Shown one piece after another: positions 8,011-17,173 of a stretch of 47,944 nucleotides of DNA. The notes under the pieces are model-generated. The model ran no database searches and was not told the origin of the DNA. It saw only the letters and a list, made by a program, of their open reading frames with translations. The position numbers and the translations under genes are program-made. Origin of the DNA: Natronococcus sp. A-GB1 (GTDB taxonomy: Archaea; Halobacteriota; Halobacteria; Halobacteriales; Natrialbaceae); contig NZ_JARUKW010000024.1 of NCBI RefSeq assembly GCF_029688845.1, forward strand, positions 1-47,944, read 5' to 3'. Numbering within the stretch: position 1 is the first letter of the stretch; the number at the start of each line of letters is the position of its first letter.

Positions 8011-10458
8011 ATGGCGCCATCAACTCGTCGGGGGAACGAAACGACGACCGACGACTCGAGTCGGTACGAGGCGGTCGCCGACCTCGCACAGCGTGCCCTC
8101 GCGGACGACGACCTCGAGACGATCCTGCAGGAGACGACGGGTGCCGTCGCCACCGTGATCGACGCTCGATCGCTGGCGGTCCTCGAGCGGCTTCCGGGGG
8201 GGAGCCGCGCGACGATCCGCAGCCACGTCGGCCGCCACCCGGCGGGAGACGAGGCCGGAACGGTTCCCGCGACGCCCGAGAGCTGGGTGGGGATGGTACT
8301 CGAGCGAGGAGTCGTTGCCGTCGACGACCACCGAACGAGCGACGTCGACCCCCCAACGAAACGCGAGCCGGGAAGCAGCGTCGGGATCCGAATCGACGCC
8401 GACGGCGAGGCCTGGGGCGTTCTCGAGGCCCACGCAACTAACCCTGGGGCGTTCGGCGACGCGGACGTCGCCTTCCTCGAGCGTATCGCCGACGTGCTCG
8501 AGACCGCACTCGAGGCGGACGCGAGGCGACGGCAGCCGGACGCCGACTCGAGGATCGAGGACGGACGGGTCCTCCGCGCGGTCGAGACCGCACGGGAGGG
8601 GATCGGCGTCCTCGAGTCCGGCGGCGAGTTCGCGTACGTCAACGAGGCCTACGCCGAGCTGTACGGCTACGAGCCCGCGGCGATGTGCGGGATGCACTGG
8701 GAGGAGGTCCACCCGCCGGGGATGATCAGGCGGATCTACCGAAAGGTGTTCCCGCAGCTCTCGACGACCGGCGTCTGGGCCGGGCAGACGGTCGGACTGC
8801 AAAGCGATGGAACGCGATTCCTCAAGGAACACAGCCTCTCCTCGACGGCCGACGGCGGGATGGTGTCGATCGTCCGGGACGTGGTCGAGCGCCGACGACT
8901 CGAGTCCGAGTTCGAGGAGATCTACAGCCGGATCACCGACGCGGTGATCGGGCTCGACGTCGACTGGACGTTCACCCACGTCAACGACCGCGCCGCGGAG
9001 CTGATCGGAATCGAGGACCGGGAGCTGCTGGGCCACTCGTTCTGGACGGTGTTTCCCGACGTCGACGAGACGTTCGAGACGGAGTTTCGAACCGCGATGG
9101 AGAGCCAGGAGCCGACCTCCTTCGAGGAGTACGTACCCGCCCTCGAGTCGTGGCTCGAGGTCAGCGTCTACCCCTCCGAGACGGGACTCTCGATCTACCT
9201 CCGGGATATCACCGACCGCAAGACCGCCGAGCGCGAGCTTCGGGAGAGCAACTGGGCGCTCCGGCGGCTGTACGAGATCACCGCCGATCCGGAGCGATCG
9301 TTCGAGGAGAAGGTCACCGAGCTGCTCGAGCTCGGTCGCGAACGGCTCGGCCTCGGGGTCGGGTTCGTCGCCAGCGTCGACACCGAGGCGAATCAGTTCG
9401 AGGTCGTCCACGCTACGGCGGACGACCGGGTTCGACCGGGGAAGACGGCGCCGCTGTCGGAGACCTACTGCCGGCAGACGATCGAGACGATGGAGCCGTT
9501 CGTCCTCACCGACGCGCCCGCCCAGAGCTGGGACGACGACCGAGCCTACGAGCGGTGGGGGTTCGACACCTACGTCGGCTGCGAGATCCCGGCGAGCGAC
9601 GGCACCCGGACGGTCTGTTTCGCCGCCGCCGACGCCCGATCGGAGCCGCTGACGCCGGCCGAGCGAGGGTTCGTCGAGCTCGCGGCCCAGTGGCTCAGCT
9701 ACGAACTCGAGCGCCGCCACCACCAGTCCGAACTCGAGGAGCTCGTCGGCGAGCTCGAGGCCTCGAACGAGCGCCTGGAGCAGTTCGCCTACGCCGCCAG
9801 TCACGACCTCCAGGAGCCCCTGCGGATGGTCACGAGCTACCTGCGGCTGATCGAGGACCGCTACGGCGACGAGCTCGACGCCGACGGCGAGGAGTTCCTC
9901 GAGTACGCCGTCGACGGCGCCGACCGCATGCGAGAGATGATCGAGGGGCTGCTCGAGTACTCCCGGGTCGACACCCGCGGGGACTCGTTCGAGACCGTCG
10001 ACCTCGAGTGCGTTCTCGAGGCGGTCCGATCCGATATCCGTGTCCAGATCGCGGAGTCAGACGCCGAGATCACCGCCTCGCCGCTGCCCCGAGTTCGGGG
10101 TGATTCCGGGCAGCTGCGCCAGCTCTTCCAGAACCTCCTGAGCAACGCGATCAAGTACAGCGGCGACGACCCGCCCAGAATCGACGTCTCGGCCGAGCGC
10201 TCACGGGCCGACGGCTACTGGCAGGTCGCCGTTCGCGACGAGGGTGTCGGGATCGATCCCGAGGAGAGCGAGCGGATTTTCGACGTGTTCCAGCGCCTGC
10301 ACGGCCACGACGAGCCGGGAGCCGGGATCGGGCTCGCGCTCTGTCAGCGGATCGTCAAGCGCCACGGCGGCGAGATCCGGGTTGACTCCGAGCCGGGCGA
10401 GGGGTCGACGTTTACCGTGACGCTACCACCCGCCGGGAACGCGACGGCCGAACCGTAG
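8011..10458 (+). CDS. Soluble multi-sensor histidine kinase (GAF-PAS-PAS-GAF-HisKA-HATPase)
   Basis: 815 aa from ATG 8011; an in-frame TTG at 7969 would add 14 residues. Order by eye: GAF-like about 15-165, PAS about 190-300 (GEFAYVNEAYAELYGY), PAS about 305-410 (WTFTHVNDRAAELIGI), GAF about 425-570, HisKA with phospho-acceptor His598 in ASHDLQEPLR, then HATPase_c with N-box NLLSNAIKY near 708-716, G1 DEGVGID near 743 and G2 GAGIGLALC. No membrane segment is seen, so it should sense a cytoplasmic cue; ligand unknown. It autophosphorylates and passes phosphate to a response regulator, but none is encoded nearby (orphan kinase). Confidence 0.9.
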   Translation: MAPSTRRGNETTTDDSSRYEAVADLAQRALADDDLETILQETTGAVATVIDARSLAVLERLPGGSRATIRSHVGRHPAGDEAGTVPATPESWVGMVLERGVVAVDDHRTSDVDPPTKREPGSSVGIRIDADGEAWGVLEAHATNPGAFGDADVAFLERIADVLETALEADARRRQPDADSRIEDGRVLRAVETAREGIGVLESGGEFAYVNEAYAELYGYEPAAMCGMHWEEVHPPGMIRRIYRKVFPQLSTTGVWAGQTVGLQSDGTRFLKEHSLSSTADGGMVSIVRDVVERRRLESEFEEIYSRITDAVIGLDVDWTFTHVNDRAAELIGIEDRELLGHSFWTVFPDVDETFETEFRTAMESQEPTSFEEYVPALESWLEVSVYPSETGLSIYLRDITDRKTAERELRESNWALRRLYEITADPERSFEEKVTELLELGRERLGLGVGFVASVDTEANQFEVVHATADDRVRPGKTAPLSETYCRQTIETMEPFVLTDAPAQSWDDDRAYERWGFDTYVGCEIPASDGTRTVCFAAADARSEPLTPAERGFVELAAQWLSYELERRHHQSELEELVGELEASNERLEQFAYAASHDLQEPLRMVTSYLRLIEDRYGDELDADGEEFLEYAVDGADRMREMIEGLLEYSRVDTRGDSFETVDLECVLEAVRSDIRVQIAESDAEITASPLPRVRGDSGQLRQLFQNLLSNAIKYSGDDPPRIDVSAERSRADGYWQVAVRDEGVGIDPEESERIFDVFQRLHGHDEPGAGIGLALCQRIVKRHGGEIRVDSEPGEGSTFTVTLPPAGNATAEP

Positions 10459-10473
10459 CCGTCTGTCGCCGGG

Positions 10474-10482
10474 TTTTTATTA
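10474..10482 (+). promoter_or_regulatory. TATA-like box of the enoyl-CoA hydratase gene
   Basis: TTTTTATTA is centred 26 nt upstream of ATG 10504, which predicts a leaderless transcript. The T-run also lies 15 bp after the kinase stop codon and could aid termination of that transcript. Confidence 0.6.
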
Positions 10483-10503
10483 CGGTTCGTCGAACCCGAG
10501 GCT

Positions 10504-11283
10504 ATGAGCCGAGATACCGTTCGACTCAGCTGGAACGAGGACGAGACCGTCGCGACGCTGACCGTCGATCGCCCCGATGCTCTCAACGCCCTGAACGTCG
10601 AGACCCTCGAGGGGCTCGGCGATGCTATCGACGAGGCCGAAAACGAGGGTGCGCGCGCGCTCGTCCTGACGGGGGCCGGCAACGACGCGTTCATCGCCGG
10701 TGCCGACATCAGCTACATGCAGGACCTCTCGAGCCCGGAGGCCCAGGCCTGGGGTGAGCTCGGCCACTCGGTCGCCGACGCCCTCGAGACGTTCCCGGCG
10801 CCGACGATCGCGGCGGTCAACGGCTACGCCTTCGGCGGGGGCTGCGAGATGGCGCTGGCCTGTGACCTACGTGTCGCGAGCGAGTCGGCGCTGATCGGCA
10901 ACACGGAGATCGACCTCGGAATCATCCCGGGCTGGGGCGGCACCCAGCGTCTACCACAGCTGGTCGGCGACGAGGCGGCGCGGCGACTGATCTTCCTCGG
11001 CGAGCGACTCGACGCCGAGAGCGCGGCCGAACTCGGTCTCGTCGGCGAGGTCGTCGACGACGACGAACTCGAGTCGACCGTGGCCGAACTGGCCGAGCGC
11101 CTCGCGGCGAAACCCGCCGACGCCATGCTGGCCGCCAAGCAGTCCGTCAACCAGTTCGGCGGCGGGTCGCGCTCGAGCGGGCTGGCCTACGAACAACGCG
11201 CGTTCGCGAGCCTCTTCGGCACGCCCGACCAGCGCGAGGGGATGGCGGCGTTCCTCGAGGACCGGGAGCCGGAGTTCGAGTAA
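10504..11283 (+). CDS. Enoyl-CoA hydratase/isomerase (crotonase family)
   Basis: 259 aa, full crotonase length. It should hydrate a trans-2-enoyl-CoA to the 3-hydroxyacyl-CoA in beta-oxidation or a related path. The oxyanion-hole segment is FIAGADISYM (about 63-72), followed by NGYAFGGGCEMALACDLR and EIDLGIIPGWGGTQRL. The two catalytic glutamates are present, Glu115 and Glu135, at the 20-residue spacing of true hydratases. ATG 10504 fits a leaderless start. Haloarchaea carry many paralogues, so the exact substrate is not clear. It stands alone, with no thiolase or dehydrogenase next to it. Confidence 0.9.
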   Translation: MSRDTVRLSWNEDETVATLTVDRPDALNALNVETLEGLGDAIDEAENEGARALVLTGAGNDAFIAGADISYMQDLSSPEAQAWGELGHSVADALETFPAPTIAAVNGYAFGGGCEMALACDLRVASESALIGNTEIDLGIIPGWGGTQRLPQLVGDEAARRLIFLGERLDAESAAELGLVGEVVDDDELESTVAELAERLAAKPADAMLAAKQSVNQFGGGSRSSGLAYEQRAFASLFGTPDQREGMAAFLEDREPEFE

Positions 11284-11540
11284 CGCGACGTCGCCCGGAG
11301 TCGTCGAACCGACACCCCGTGGGACGATTTTGCCGTTCTCCGGACCCGGGCGACACAGCGTCGCTTCTCGCAGCCTCGAGAGCCTTCCTTTTCGGATGCG
11401 GGTTGGGTTGCAAGCACATGACGGGATGAGCGTTAGGGACCGCATCGTCGAACGCGGCCGTGTACGCTATCACCTCGAGAGGCGGAAAACGCCGCCCGAA
11501 GTCCCCGCCTCCTCGGAGAGTATGCGCACTTCATCCACCG

Positions 11541-13802
11541 ATGACAGCCGACAATCCATCCGACACCGACCGAGCGGCGGATCGAGCCGAGAAGACGACG
11601 GACGATGCGACCGCGAACCCGACTCGAGCCGACGGCTCGGGATCACCGGGAACGAGCGACGACGCCGGCGGCGAGGTAGACGAGAACAGCAAACACGAAC
11701 AGCTCGAGGAGGTCCGGGAGAACCCCGAGGGCGAGCACCTGACGAGCGACCACGGCGTCAAGATCAGTGACACCGACAACTCCCTGAAGGCGGGCGAGCG
11801 CGGGCCGACGATCATGGAGGACTTCCACTTCCGGGAGAAGATGACCCAGTTCGACCACGAGTCGATCCCGGAACGGGTCGTCCACGCCCGCGGAACGGGT
11901 GCCCACGGCTACTTCCAGCCCTACGGGGATCCCGACCTCGGTGAATACGACGACATCTCCGAACTGACGAAGGCGGGCCTCTTCCAGGATCCCGACCAGA
12001 AGACGCCCGTCTTTACGCGGTTCTCGACGGTCGTCGGCTCGCGCGGCTCGTCCGACACCGTCCGGGACGTCCGCGGGTTCGCGACGAAGTTCTACACCGA
12101 GGAGGGCAACTGGGACCTCGTCGGGAACAACATGCCGCCCTTCTTCATCCAGGACGCGATGGAGTTCCCCGACCTGGTCCACGCGATCAAGCCCGAGCCT
12201 GATAACGGCATTCCCCAGGCGTCGGCGGCCCACGACACGTTCTGGGACTTCGCCTCGCTGAAACCCGAGACGACCCACATGCTCATGTGGGTGCTCTCGG
12301 GGCGGGCGCTGCCGCGAGCCTACCGCATGATGCAGGGCTTCGGCGTCCACACCTTCCGGCTGGTCAACGACGACGGCGAGTCGGTGTTCGTCAAGTTCCA
12401 CTGGACGCCCAAGCTCGGCACCCACCAGCTCGTCTGGGACGAGACGACGAAGCTCTGGGGCAAGAGCTCCGATTTCAACCGAAAGGGGCTCTACGACGTC
12501 ATTGAGGAGGGGTACGACCCCGAGTGGGAACTCGGCATCCAGATCTTCGACGAGGAGCAGGCCGAGGAGTTCGACTTCGACGTCCTCGACCCGACGAAGA
12601 TCGTCCCCGAGACCGAGGTCCCGGTCCGGCCGATCGGGAAGATGGTCCTGAACGAAACCCCCGACAACTTCTTCGCGGAGGTCGAGCAGGTCGCGTTCCA
12701 CCCCGGCAACGTCGTCCCGGGGATCGACTTCTCGAACGACCCGCTCTTGCAGGGGCGGCTGTTCTCCTACCAGGACACCCAGCTCAACCGCTTCGGCGGC
12801 GCCAACTGGGACGAGATCCCGATCAACCGGCCGATCGCCGAGCGACACAACAACCAGCGCGCCGGCTTCATGCGCCAGGAGATCAACGAGGGCAAGGTCT
12901 CCTACAAGCCGAACTCGATCGGCGACGACGACCCCCAGGAGGCCTCTGCAGAGGAGGGCGGCTACGAACACTACGCCGAGAAGGTCGACGGGCAGAAGAT
13001 CCGCAACCGCAGCGACAGCTTCGAGGACCACTTCACGCAGGCACGGCTGTTCTGGAACTCCATGTCCGAACCGGAGAAACAGAACATCGTCGAGGCCGCC
13101 CACTTCGAACTCGGCAACGTCGAACGCGTGGAGATCCGCGAGCGGATGGTCTACGACCTCTTCAACAACGTCGACCACGAGTTCGCCACACGCGTCGCCG
13201 AGGGGATCGGCATCGAACCGCCCGAGGAGCCCGGTGACCAGATGCCGACCCACGATCGGGAGGATCCCTCCCTGAGCATGGAAAACCGGACCCCCGATAC
13301 GATTGAAACCCGCAAGATCGCGATGCTGATCGACGACGGGTTCGACGACGAACACGTCGAGACACTCCGATCGGCACTCGAGGAGGAGGGCGCTCGAGTC
13401 AAGGTCATCTCGAAGGTCCTCGGCGAGAAGTCCGGCGCCGACGGCGAGACGGTCGAGCCGGACAAACACCACGTCGCGGCGGCCTCCGTCTCGTTCGACG
13501 CGGTCGTGATCCCCGGCGGGGAGGAGAGCGTCGACGCCATGCGCGGACAGGGCGACCCGAAACACTTCGTCGCGGAGGCGTTCAAACACTACAAGCCGAT
13601 CGCCGCGGTCGGCGAGGGAACGGCGCTGTTCGAGGATGTCGACCTGCCGGACACCGAGATCGCCGGCGAGGACGAACTCGTCTCGGACGCCGGTGTCGTC
13701 ACCTGCCGCAGCGACGACATCGAGTCGTTCGCCGAGACGTTCGTCGACGCGATCGCCCAGCACCGCCACTGGGACCGCAATCCGGAGAAAGTTCCGGCCT
13801 GA
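11541..13802 (+). CDS. katE: Large-subunit catalase (HPII/KatE type) with C-terminal DJ-1/PfpI-like domain
   Basis: 753 aa, matching clade 2 large catalases. It converts hydrogen peroxide to water and oxygen with a b- or d-type heme. Distal His115 lies in ERVVHARGTGAHG, and NNMPPFFIQDAMEFPD follows. The proximal heme-ligand Tyr410 lies in RLFSYQDTQLNR. A linker near residue 575 leads to a flavodoxin-like domain starting RKIAMLIDDGFDDEHVETL, with VIPGGEESVDAM. This C-terminal domain is normal for HPII and helps folding and stability. The first 60 residues are an acidic, disordered leader. ATG 11541 (MTADNPSD) is chosen over a GTG at 11460 whose extra residues are basic and low-complexity. Inferred role: cytoplasmic oxidative-stress defence. 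Confidence 0.94.
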   Translation: MTADNPSDTDRAADRAEKTTDDATANPTRADGSGSPGTSDDAGGEVDENSKHEQLEEVRENPEGEHLTSDHGVKISDTDNSLKAGERGPTIMEDFHFREKMTQFDHESIPERVVHARGTGAHGYFQPYGDPDLGEYDDISELTKAGLFQDPDQKTPVFTRFSTVVGSRGSSDTVRDVRGFATKFYTEEGNWDLVGNNMPPFFIQDAMEFPDLVHAIKPEPDNGIPQASAAHDTFWDFASLKPETTHMLMWVLSGRALPRAYRMMQGFGVHTFRLVNDDGESVFVKFHWTPKLGTHQLVWDETTKLWGKSSDFNRKGLYDVIEEGYDPEWELGIQIFDEEQAEEFDFDVLDPTKIVPETEVPVRPIGKMVLNETPDNFFAEVEQVAFHPGNVVPGIDFSNDPLLQGRLFSYQDTQLNRFGGANWDEIPINRPIAERHNNQRAGFMRQEINEGKVSYKPNSIGDDDPQEASAEEGGYEHYAEKVDGQKIRNRSDSFEDHFTQARLFWNSMSEPEKQNIVEAAHFELGNVERVEIRERMVYDLFNNVDHEFATRVAEGIGIEPPEEPGDQMPTHDREDPSLSMENRTPDTIETRKIAMLIDDGFDDEHVETLRSALEEEGARVKVISKVLGEKSGADGETVEPDKHHVAAASVSFDAVVIPGGEESVDAMRGQGDPKHFVAEAFKHYKPIAAVGEGTALFEDVDLPDTEIAGEDELVSDAGVVTCRSDDIESFAETFVDAIAQHRHWDRNPEKVPA

Positions 13803-14010
13803 GACGTCGCGGGGCCCAGCGTCGCGACATCATCCGGCCGACACCCCTGGATCGTCGGAGCGAACGCTGACCGATTCGCGGCAGTCACCACGAGTGACAA
13901 GTTACGAACTCGCTCGTCGGCCTTTTGTAGGTATCGTCGCAATACGTGCGATTATAATTGAAAGAACGCCCACTCGGCTCTCCGATTCGAACGGATATCG
14001 CACCAATACG
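13803..14010. other. Intergenic region downstream of the catalase
   Basis: No supported gene. Immediately after the stop lies a short inverted GCGACG-type sequence that may end the catalase transcript. Near 13950-13960 an AT-rich patch (GATTATAATT) resembles a TATA box but has no start codon at the right distance. Confidence 0.35.
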
Positions 14011-14014
14011 TAGG

Positions 14015-14022
14015 TTTAATAA
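14015..14022 (+). promoter_or_regulatory. TATA-like box ahead of the candidate structured RNA
   Basis: TTTAATAA is centred about 26 nt before the perfect palindrome that starts at 14044. No start codon on this strand opens a credible gene downstream. Confidence 0.5.
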
Positions 14023-14043
14023 CCGATAGGTGGGAAAACGAAC

Positions 14044-14190
14044 GTCGGCGTCGACGCCGACCGACAGCGCACTCGGCAGCGAGTGCCGGTGGATGACTCA
14101 TGCTCAACTCGCCGTCGGCGATCACTCGTGGCTGTGTGATCGCGTTGTCGCGCGACCGGGCCGCGGCTCCGCTCCGGCCAGGCCCGTCAT
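14044..14190 (+). ncRNA. Candidate structured non-coding RNA (chain of hairpins)
   Basis: A run of perfect stems follows the TATA-like box. GTCGGCGTC/GACGCCGAC fills 14044-14061. GCACTC/GAGTGC at 14069-14086 encloses a 6-nt loop. CGCC/GGCG spans 14110-14120. GATCAC (14120-14125) pairs with GTGATC (14136-14141). CGCG/CGCG spans 14141-14152. A longer CGGGCC/GGCCCG stem ends near 14190. No credible ORF covers it. It does not match SRP RNA, RNase P RNA or rRNA signatures I know. GC-rich DNA makes chance hairpins common, so this stays a candidate. Confidence 0.35.
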
Positions 14191-14215
14191 CGCTTGCTGA
14201 GTACTCCTCGAGCGG

Positions 14216-14665
14216 TCACTTCGTCCGAGAGCTCCGCGGATCATACTCCTCGAGGGACTCCCGGAGCGCCCGGTGGGCGTGAAAGGCGACCGAGAAGTCC
14301 TGCGGACTGGGGATCGTACAGGCCAACCAGCCGACGGTCGCCGCGGTAACGACGGTCGGTCCCTCGGTCGCGTACCCCGTCGCGGTGAGGCCGAGCGCCG
14401 GCAGGGCGAGCGCCAGCGGCGCGAGCGCTGCGATCCGGAGAACCCATGGCGACTCCGTTCCGGTCGGTCGCGGCTGGACGACCGCCCAGGGTCGACTTCG
14501 GAGGAGGCCGACGATACCACGCTCGCGGTTCGGGAGATACGAGATCGTGTAGTCGACCGCGCCGAACCGGAGGACGAACGCGTGGGACCACTCGTGGGCG
14601 ACCAGTCCGACCGCGACCGTCACTGCAAGCACGCTACAGGCGACGAGAAGTTCCACCCAAACCAT
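14216..14665 (-). CDS. Membrane HExxH protein (M50-like putative metalloprotease)
   Basis: 149 aa from ATG 14665; a GTG at 14671 would add two residues. An N-terminal membrane segment (LLVACSVLAVTVAVGLV) runs into AHEWSHAFVLRFGAVDY, which contains HEWSH, the HExxH zinc-site pattern. One or two further membrane segments follow (WVLRIAALAPLALALPALGL, VVTAATVGWLACTI). A later acidic motif SPQDFSVAFHAHRA may supply the third ligand, as the Asp does in site-2-type proteases. Fold and size resemble short M50/DUF3267-type zincins; protease activity is inference only. It is divergent from the HTH-acetyltransferase gene, with 153 bp between. Confidence 0.6.
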   Translation of the reverse strand: MVWVELLVACSVLAVTVAVGLVAHEWSHAFVLRFGAVDYTISYLPNRERGIVGLLRSRPWAVVQPRPTGTESPWVLRIAALAPLALALPALGLTATGYATEGPTVVTAATVGWLACTIPSPQDFSVAFHAHRALRESLEEYDPRSSRTK

Positions 14666-14818
14666 CGTCACCTATCGCGGACGGGACGTCCCTCGGACGG
14701 TCGGATCGGCGGTTGTCTCGCTCGTTTCTTGTCCAGAGTCGTGCTTCGAATCCATCTGTCGACGTACTGCGTAGCAGGCCTGCCAACTGTTAAGTGTTTT
14801 GGGGTGGTTACCCATACC

Positions 14819-15550
14819 ATGGTACTCAGTGAACCCCTCGAGTTCGGACACGACGACCGGAAGCGGATCTACGAGTACGTCGAGCGCCACGGAGCCGTCG
14901 ATCCCCTCGAGGCGCAAGAAGAACTCGGGATCGAGCCGGGCGGCTTCCGCCACCACGTCGCGATCCTGAAGCGGGACGGCCGACTCGAGGAGAAAGACGG
15001 CACCCTCCGGGTGACGATCGACGCCGGCGCCGAGGAGGAGTACCGCTCCGAAGAGCTCGAGTTCCACATCCGACCGGCCAGACAGGAGGATCTTGCCGGG
15101 ATCGTCGGGGCGATCCGGCAGGTCGCCGAGGAGCGAACGTACATCGAGGCCGAGAGCGTCGCGGACGAGGTCGACCACGAGGAGGCGCTGCTCAGGCACA
15201 ACGAACTGGAGTCCCGGATGTTCTTCGTCGCGACCGTCGACGACGACGTGGTCGGCTGGGTCCACCTCCACGCCCCGGAACTCGAGAAACTGAGCCACAC
15301 CGCTGAACTCACCGTCGGCGTCCTCGACGGCTACCACGGCCACGGCATCGGCTCACACTTGCTGGCTCGCGGCCTCGAGTGGGCGGGAACGAACGGCTAC
15401 GAGAAGGTCTATCAGAGCATCCCCTCGACCAACGAGGACGCGATCGCGTTCCTCGAGGCCCACGACTGGGAGACCGAGGCGGTCCGCGAGAACCACTACA
15501 AGCTCAACGGCCACTACGCCGACGAGGTGATGATGGCCGTCGAGCTCTGA
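14819..15550 (+). CDS. HTH domain-GNAT N-acetyltransferase
   Basis: 243 aa. Residues about 5-60 form a winged-helix-like unit (DRKRIYEYVERHGAVDPLEA, GFRHHVAILKRDGRLEEKDG). Residues about 78-240 form a GNAT domain: beta-strand EFHIRPARQEDL, acetyl-CoA loop ELTVGVLDGYHGHGIGSHLL, and the NEDAIAFLEAHDW helix near the end. It should move an acetyl group from acetyl-CoA to an amine; substrate unknown. The N-terminal unit could bind DNA or the target protein. ATG 14819 is chosen because the long upstream open frame has no family features. A TTAAGTGTTTT stretch about 24-34 nt upstream may be the TATA region. Confidence 0.82.
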   Translation: MVLSEPLEFGHDDRKRIYEYVERHGAVDPLEAQEELGIEPGGFRHHVAILKRDGRLEEKDGTLRVTIDAGAEEEYRSEELEFHIRPARQEDLAGIVGAIRQVAEERTYIEAESVADEVDHEEALLRHNELESRMFFVATVDDDVVGWVHLHAPELEKLSHTAELTVGVLDGYHGHGIGSHLLARGLEWAGTNGYEKVYQSIPSTNEDAIAFLEAHDWETEAVRENHYKLNGHYADEVMMAVEL

Positions 15551-15574
15551 GAACGACGAACCGGTCGGTCCCGA

Positions 15575-15855
15575 TCAGGCCGGGCTGCCGTCGCTTTCGG
15601 CGAGTTCGAAGGATCGTCGTACCCCTCGTCGGTCGGGAGCTGGGTTCTCACGTCCTCGAGTGCGTCGCCGGTGACGCCCTCCTCGAGGAACCGGGCGAGC
15701 TCGTCGGGGAGCCGTGCGCCTACGTTCTCGGCCTGGCCGGGACCGACGCGCTCGGAGAGTGTCGTCAGCGTCGCTCGAGAGACGCTCAGTGCGGCTTCAC
15801 GGGAGTCGAGCTGTGTCCGCTGCTGGCTCCCGCTGGTGAAGTCGTCGTACTGCAT
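15575..15855 (-). pseudogene. Decayed DUF2267 protein gene (internal deletion plus frameshift)
   Basis: The frame from ATG 15855 starts MQYDDFTSGSQQ and continues VSRATLTTLSERVGPGQAEN, clearly like the intact DUF2267 gene at 41324 (VRATRAVLTTLGERLPEGEA). The family's central part, about 40 residues, is missing: RFLEEG jumps directly to VTGDALEDVRTQLP. Near 15609-15616 a one-base loss takes the ribosome off the expected end; in the shifted frame the natural ending SFELAESDGSPA and stop at 15575 appear. The unshifted frame instead runs over the end of the acetyltransferase gene to 15514. Two separate lesions make a sequencing error unlikely to explain it all. Confidence 0.7.
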
Positions 15856-15968
15856 ATCCGCGGGTTGACTGGCCGTCACAAAGAGCCTGCAGCATTCAGT
15901 TGGGTGGCCCGAGCCGCCGGAGGGCTGGAATCGAAAGACAGTTTGAACGGACGGTGCTACGGGGAGGC

Positions 15969-17147
15969 ATGCTCTCGATCGCGCTTGCCGGGAAGCCAAA
16001 CGCCGGCAAGTCCACGTTCTACACCGCGGCGACGATGGCGGAGGTCGACGTCGCCAACTACCCCTTTACCACGATCGACGCAAACCGGGGCGTGAGCTAC
16101 GTCCGCACGGCGTGCCCCTGTCTCAAGCGCGAGGAACGCTGCAACGCCGACAACTGCGAGGACGGCAAGCGCTACGTCCCGATCGAGCTGATCGACGTCG
16201 CTGGACTCGTTCCCGGCGCCCACGAGGGGAAAGGGCTCGGCAACCAGTTCCTCGACGAACTCACGAACGCCGACGTGATCGTCAACGTGATAGACGCCTC
16301 CGGCGGGACCAACGAGAAGGGCGAACCCGTCGACATCGGTGCACACGACCCGCTCGAGGACATCGACTTCGTCGAGGAGGAGATGGACCTCTGGCTGGCC
16401 GACATCGTCGACCGCAACTGGGAGTCGATCGAACGACAGTCGCGCTCGCCCGGCTTCGACGTCGACGACGCCCTCGCGGAGATGCTCACCGGGTTCGGTG
16501 CCTCGCCGACCGACGTTGCCCGCACCCTGCGGGAGATCGACTACCCCGAGGACCCCCGCGAGTGGACCGACGACCACCGCGAGGCGCTGGCCCGCGAGAT
16601 CCGCCAGCGAACCAAGCCGATCGTCGTCGCCGCGAACAAGATCGACGTCGCCCCCGAGGAGAACGTCGAGAAGCTGCTCGAACTCGACAAACCCGTGATC
16701 CCCACCACCGCGGAGGGCGAACTCGCCCTGCGCCGGGCAGCCGACAACGGCCTCGTCGACTACGACCCCGGCGACGAGAGCCTCGAGGTCGGCGCCGACG
16801 TCAGCGACGCCCAGCGCGAGGCCCTCGAGGGACTGGCCGACACGATGGCCGAGTACGACGGCACCGGCGTCCAGGGCGCGCTCGATTATGCGGTGTACGA
16901 CCTGCTCGAGCACCTTACCGCCTACCCCGTCGAGGACGCCTCGAAGTGGTCCGACGGCAGCGGGAACGTCCTCCCCGACGCTCACCTGCTTCCCCAGGGG
17001 TCGACTCCGGTGGATCTCGCCTACGCCGTCCACTCCGACATCGGCGACGGCTACCTCCATGCCGTCGACGCCAAGTCGAGCCGAGAGGTCGGCGAAGGGT
17101 ACGAACTCGAGGAGGGCGACGTAATCAAAATCGTGAGCACGAATTGA
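15969..17147 (+). CDS. ychF: YchF/Obg-like P-loop NTPase with TGS domain
   Basis: 392 aa. G1 is [14 protein letters not shown] (about 6-19), G2 [13 protein letters not shown]3 [16 protein letters not shown] and G4 NKID in [13 protein letters not shown]. The C-terminal TGS domain ends [17 protein letters not shown] cysteine-rich insert after the switch region ([16 protein letters not shown]) is typical of the archaeal branch and may bind metal. YchF proteins bind ribosomes and often prefer ATP; some are redox-regulated. ATG 15969 follows a GGGGAGG ribosome-binding site by a few bases and starts directly with [13 protein letters not shown], so it is preferred to an upstream start at 15900. Confidence 0.92.
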   Translation: MLSIALAGKPNAGKSTFYTAATMAEVDVANYPFTTIDANRGVSYVRTACPCLKREERCNADNCEDGKRYVPIELIDVAGLVPGAHEGKGLGNQFLDELTNADVIVNVIDASGGTNEKGEPVDIGAHDPLEDIDFVEEEMDLWLADIVDRNWESIERQSRSPGFDVDDALAEMLTGFGASPTDVARTLREIDYPEDPREWTDDHREALAREIRQRTKPIVVAANKIDVAPEENVEKLLELDKPVIPTTAEGELALRRAADNGLVDYDPGDESLEVGADVSDAQREALEGLADTMAEYDGTGVQGALDYAVYDLLEHLTAYPVEDASKWSDGSGNVLPDAHLLPQGSTPVDLAYAVHSDIGDGYLHAVDAKSSREVGEGYELEEGDVIKIVSTN

Positions 17148-17173
17148 TACACACTGATTGATTCGACACCGTC

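Noticed and set aside
11643..13769. 708-codon antisense frame opposite the catalase
   Set aside because: Mirrors the GC-biased codons of katE; no motif, and the sense strand carries a full catalase.
14044..14190. SRP RNA or RNase P RNA as identity of the hairpin chain
   Set aside because: The conserved loops and helices of those RNAs are not present.
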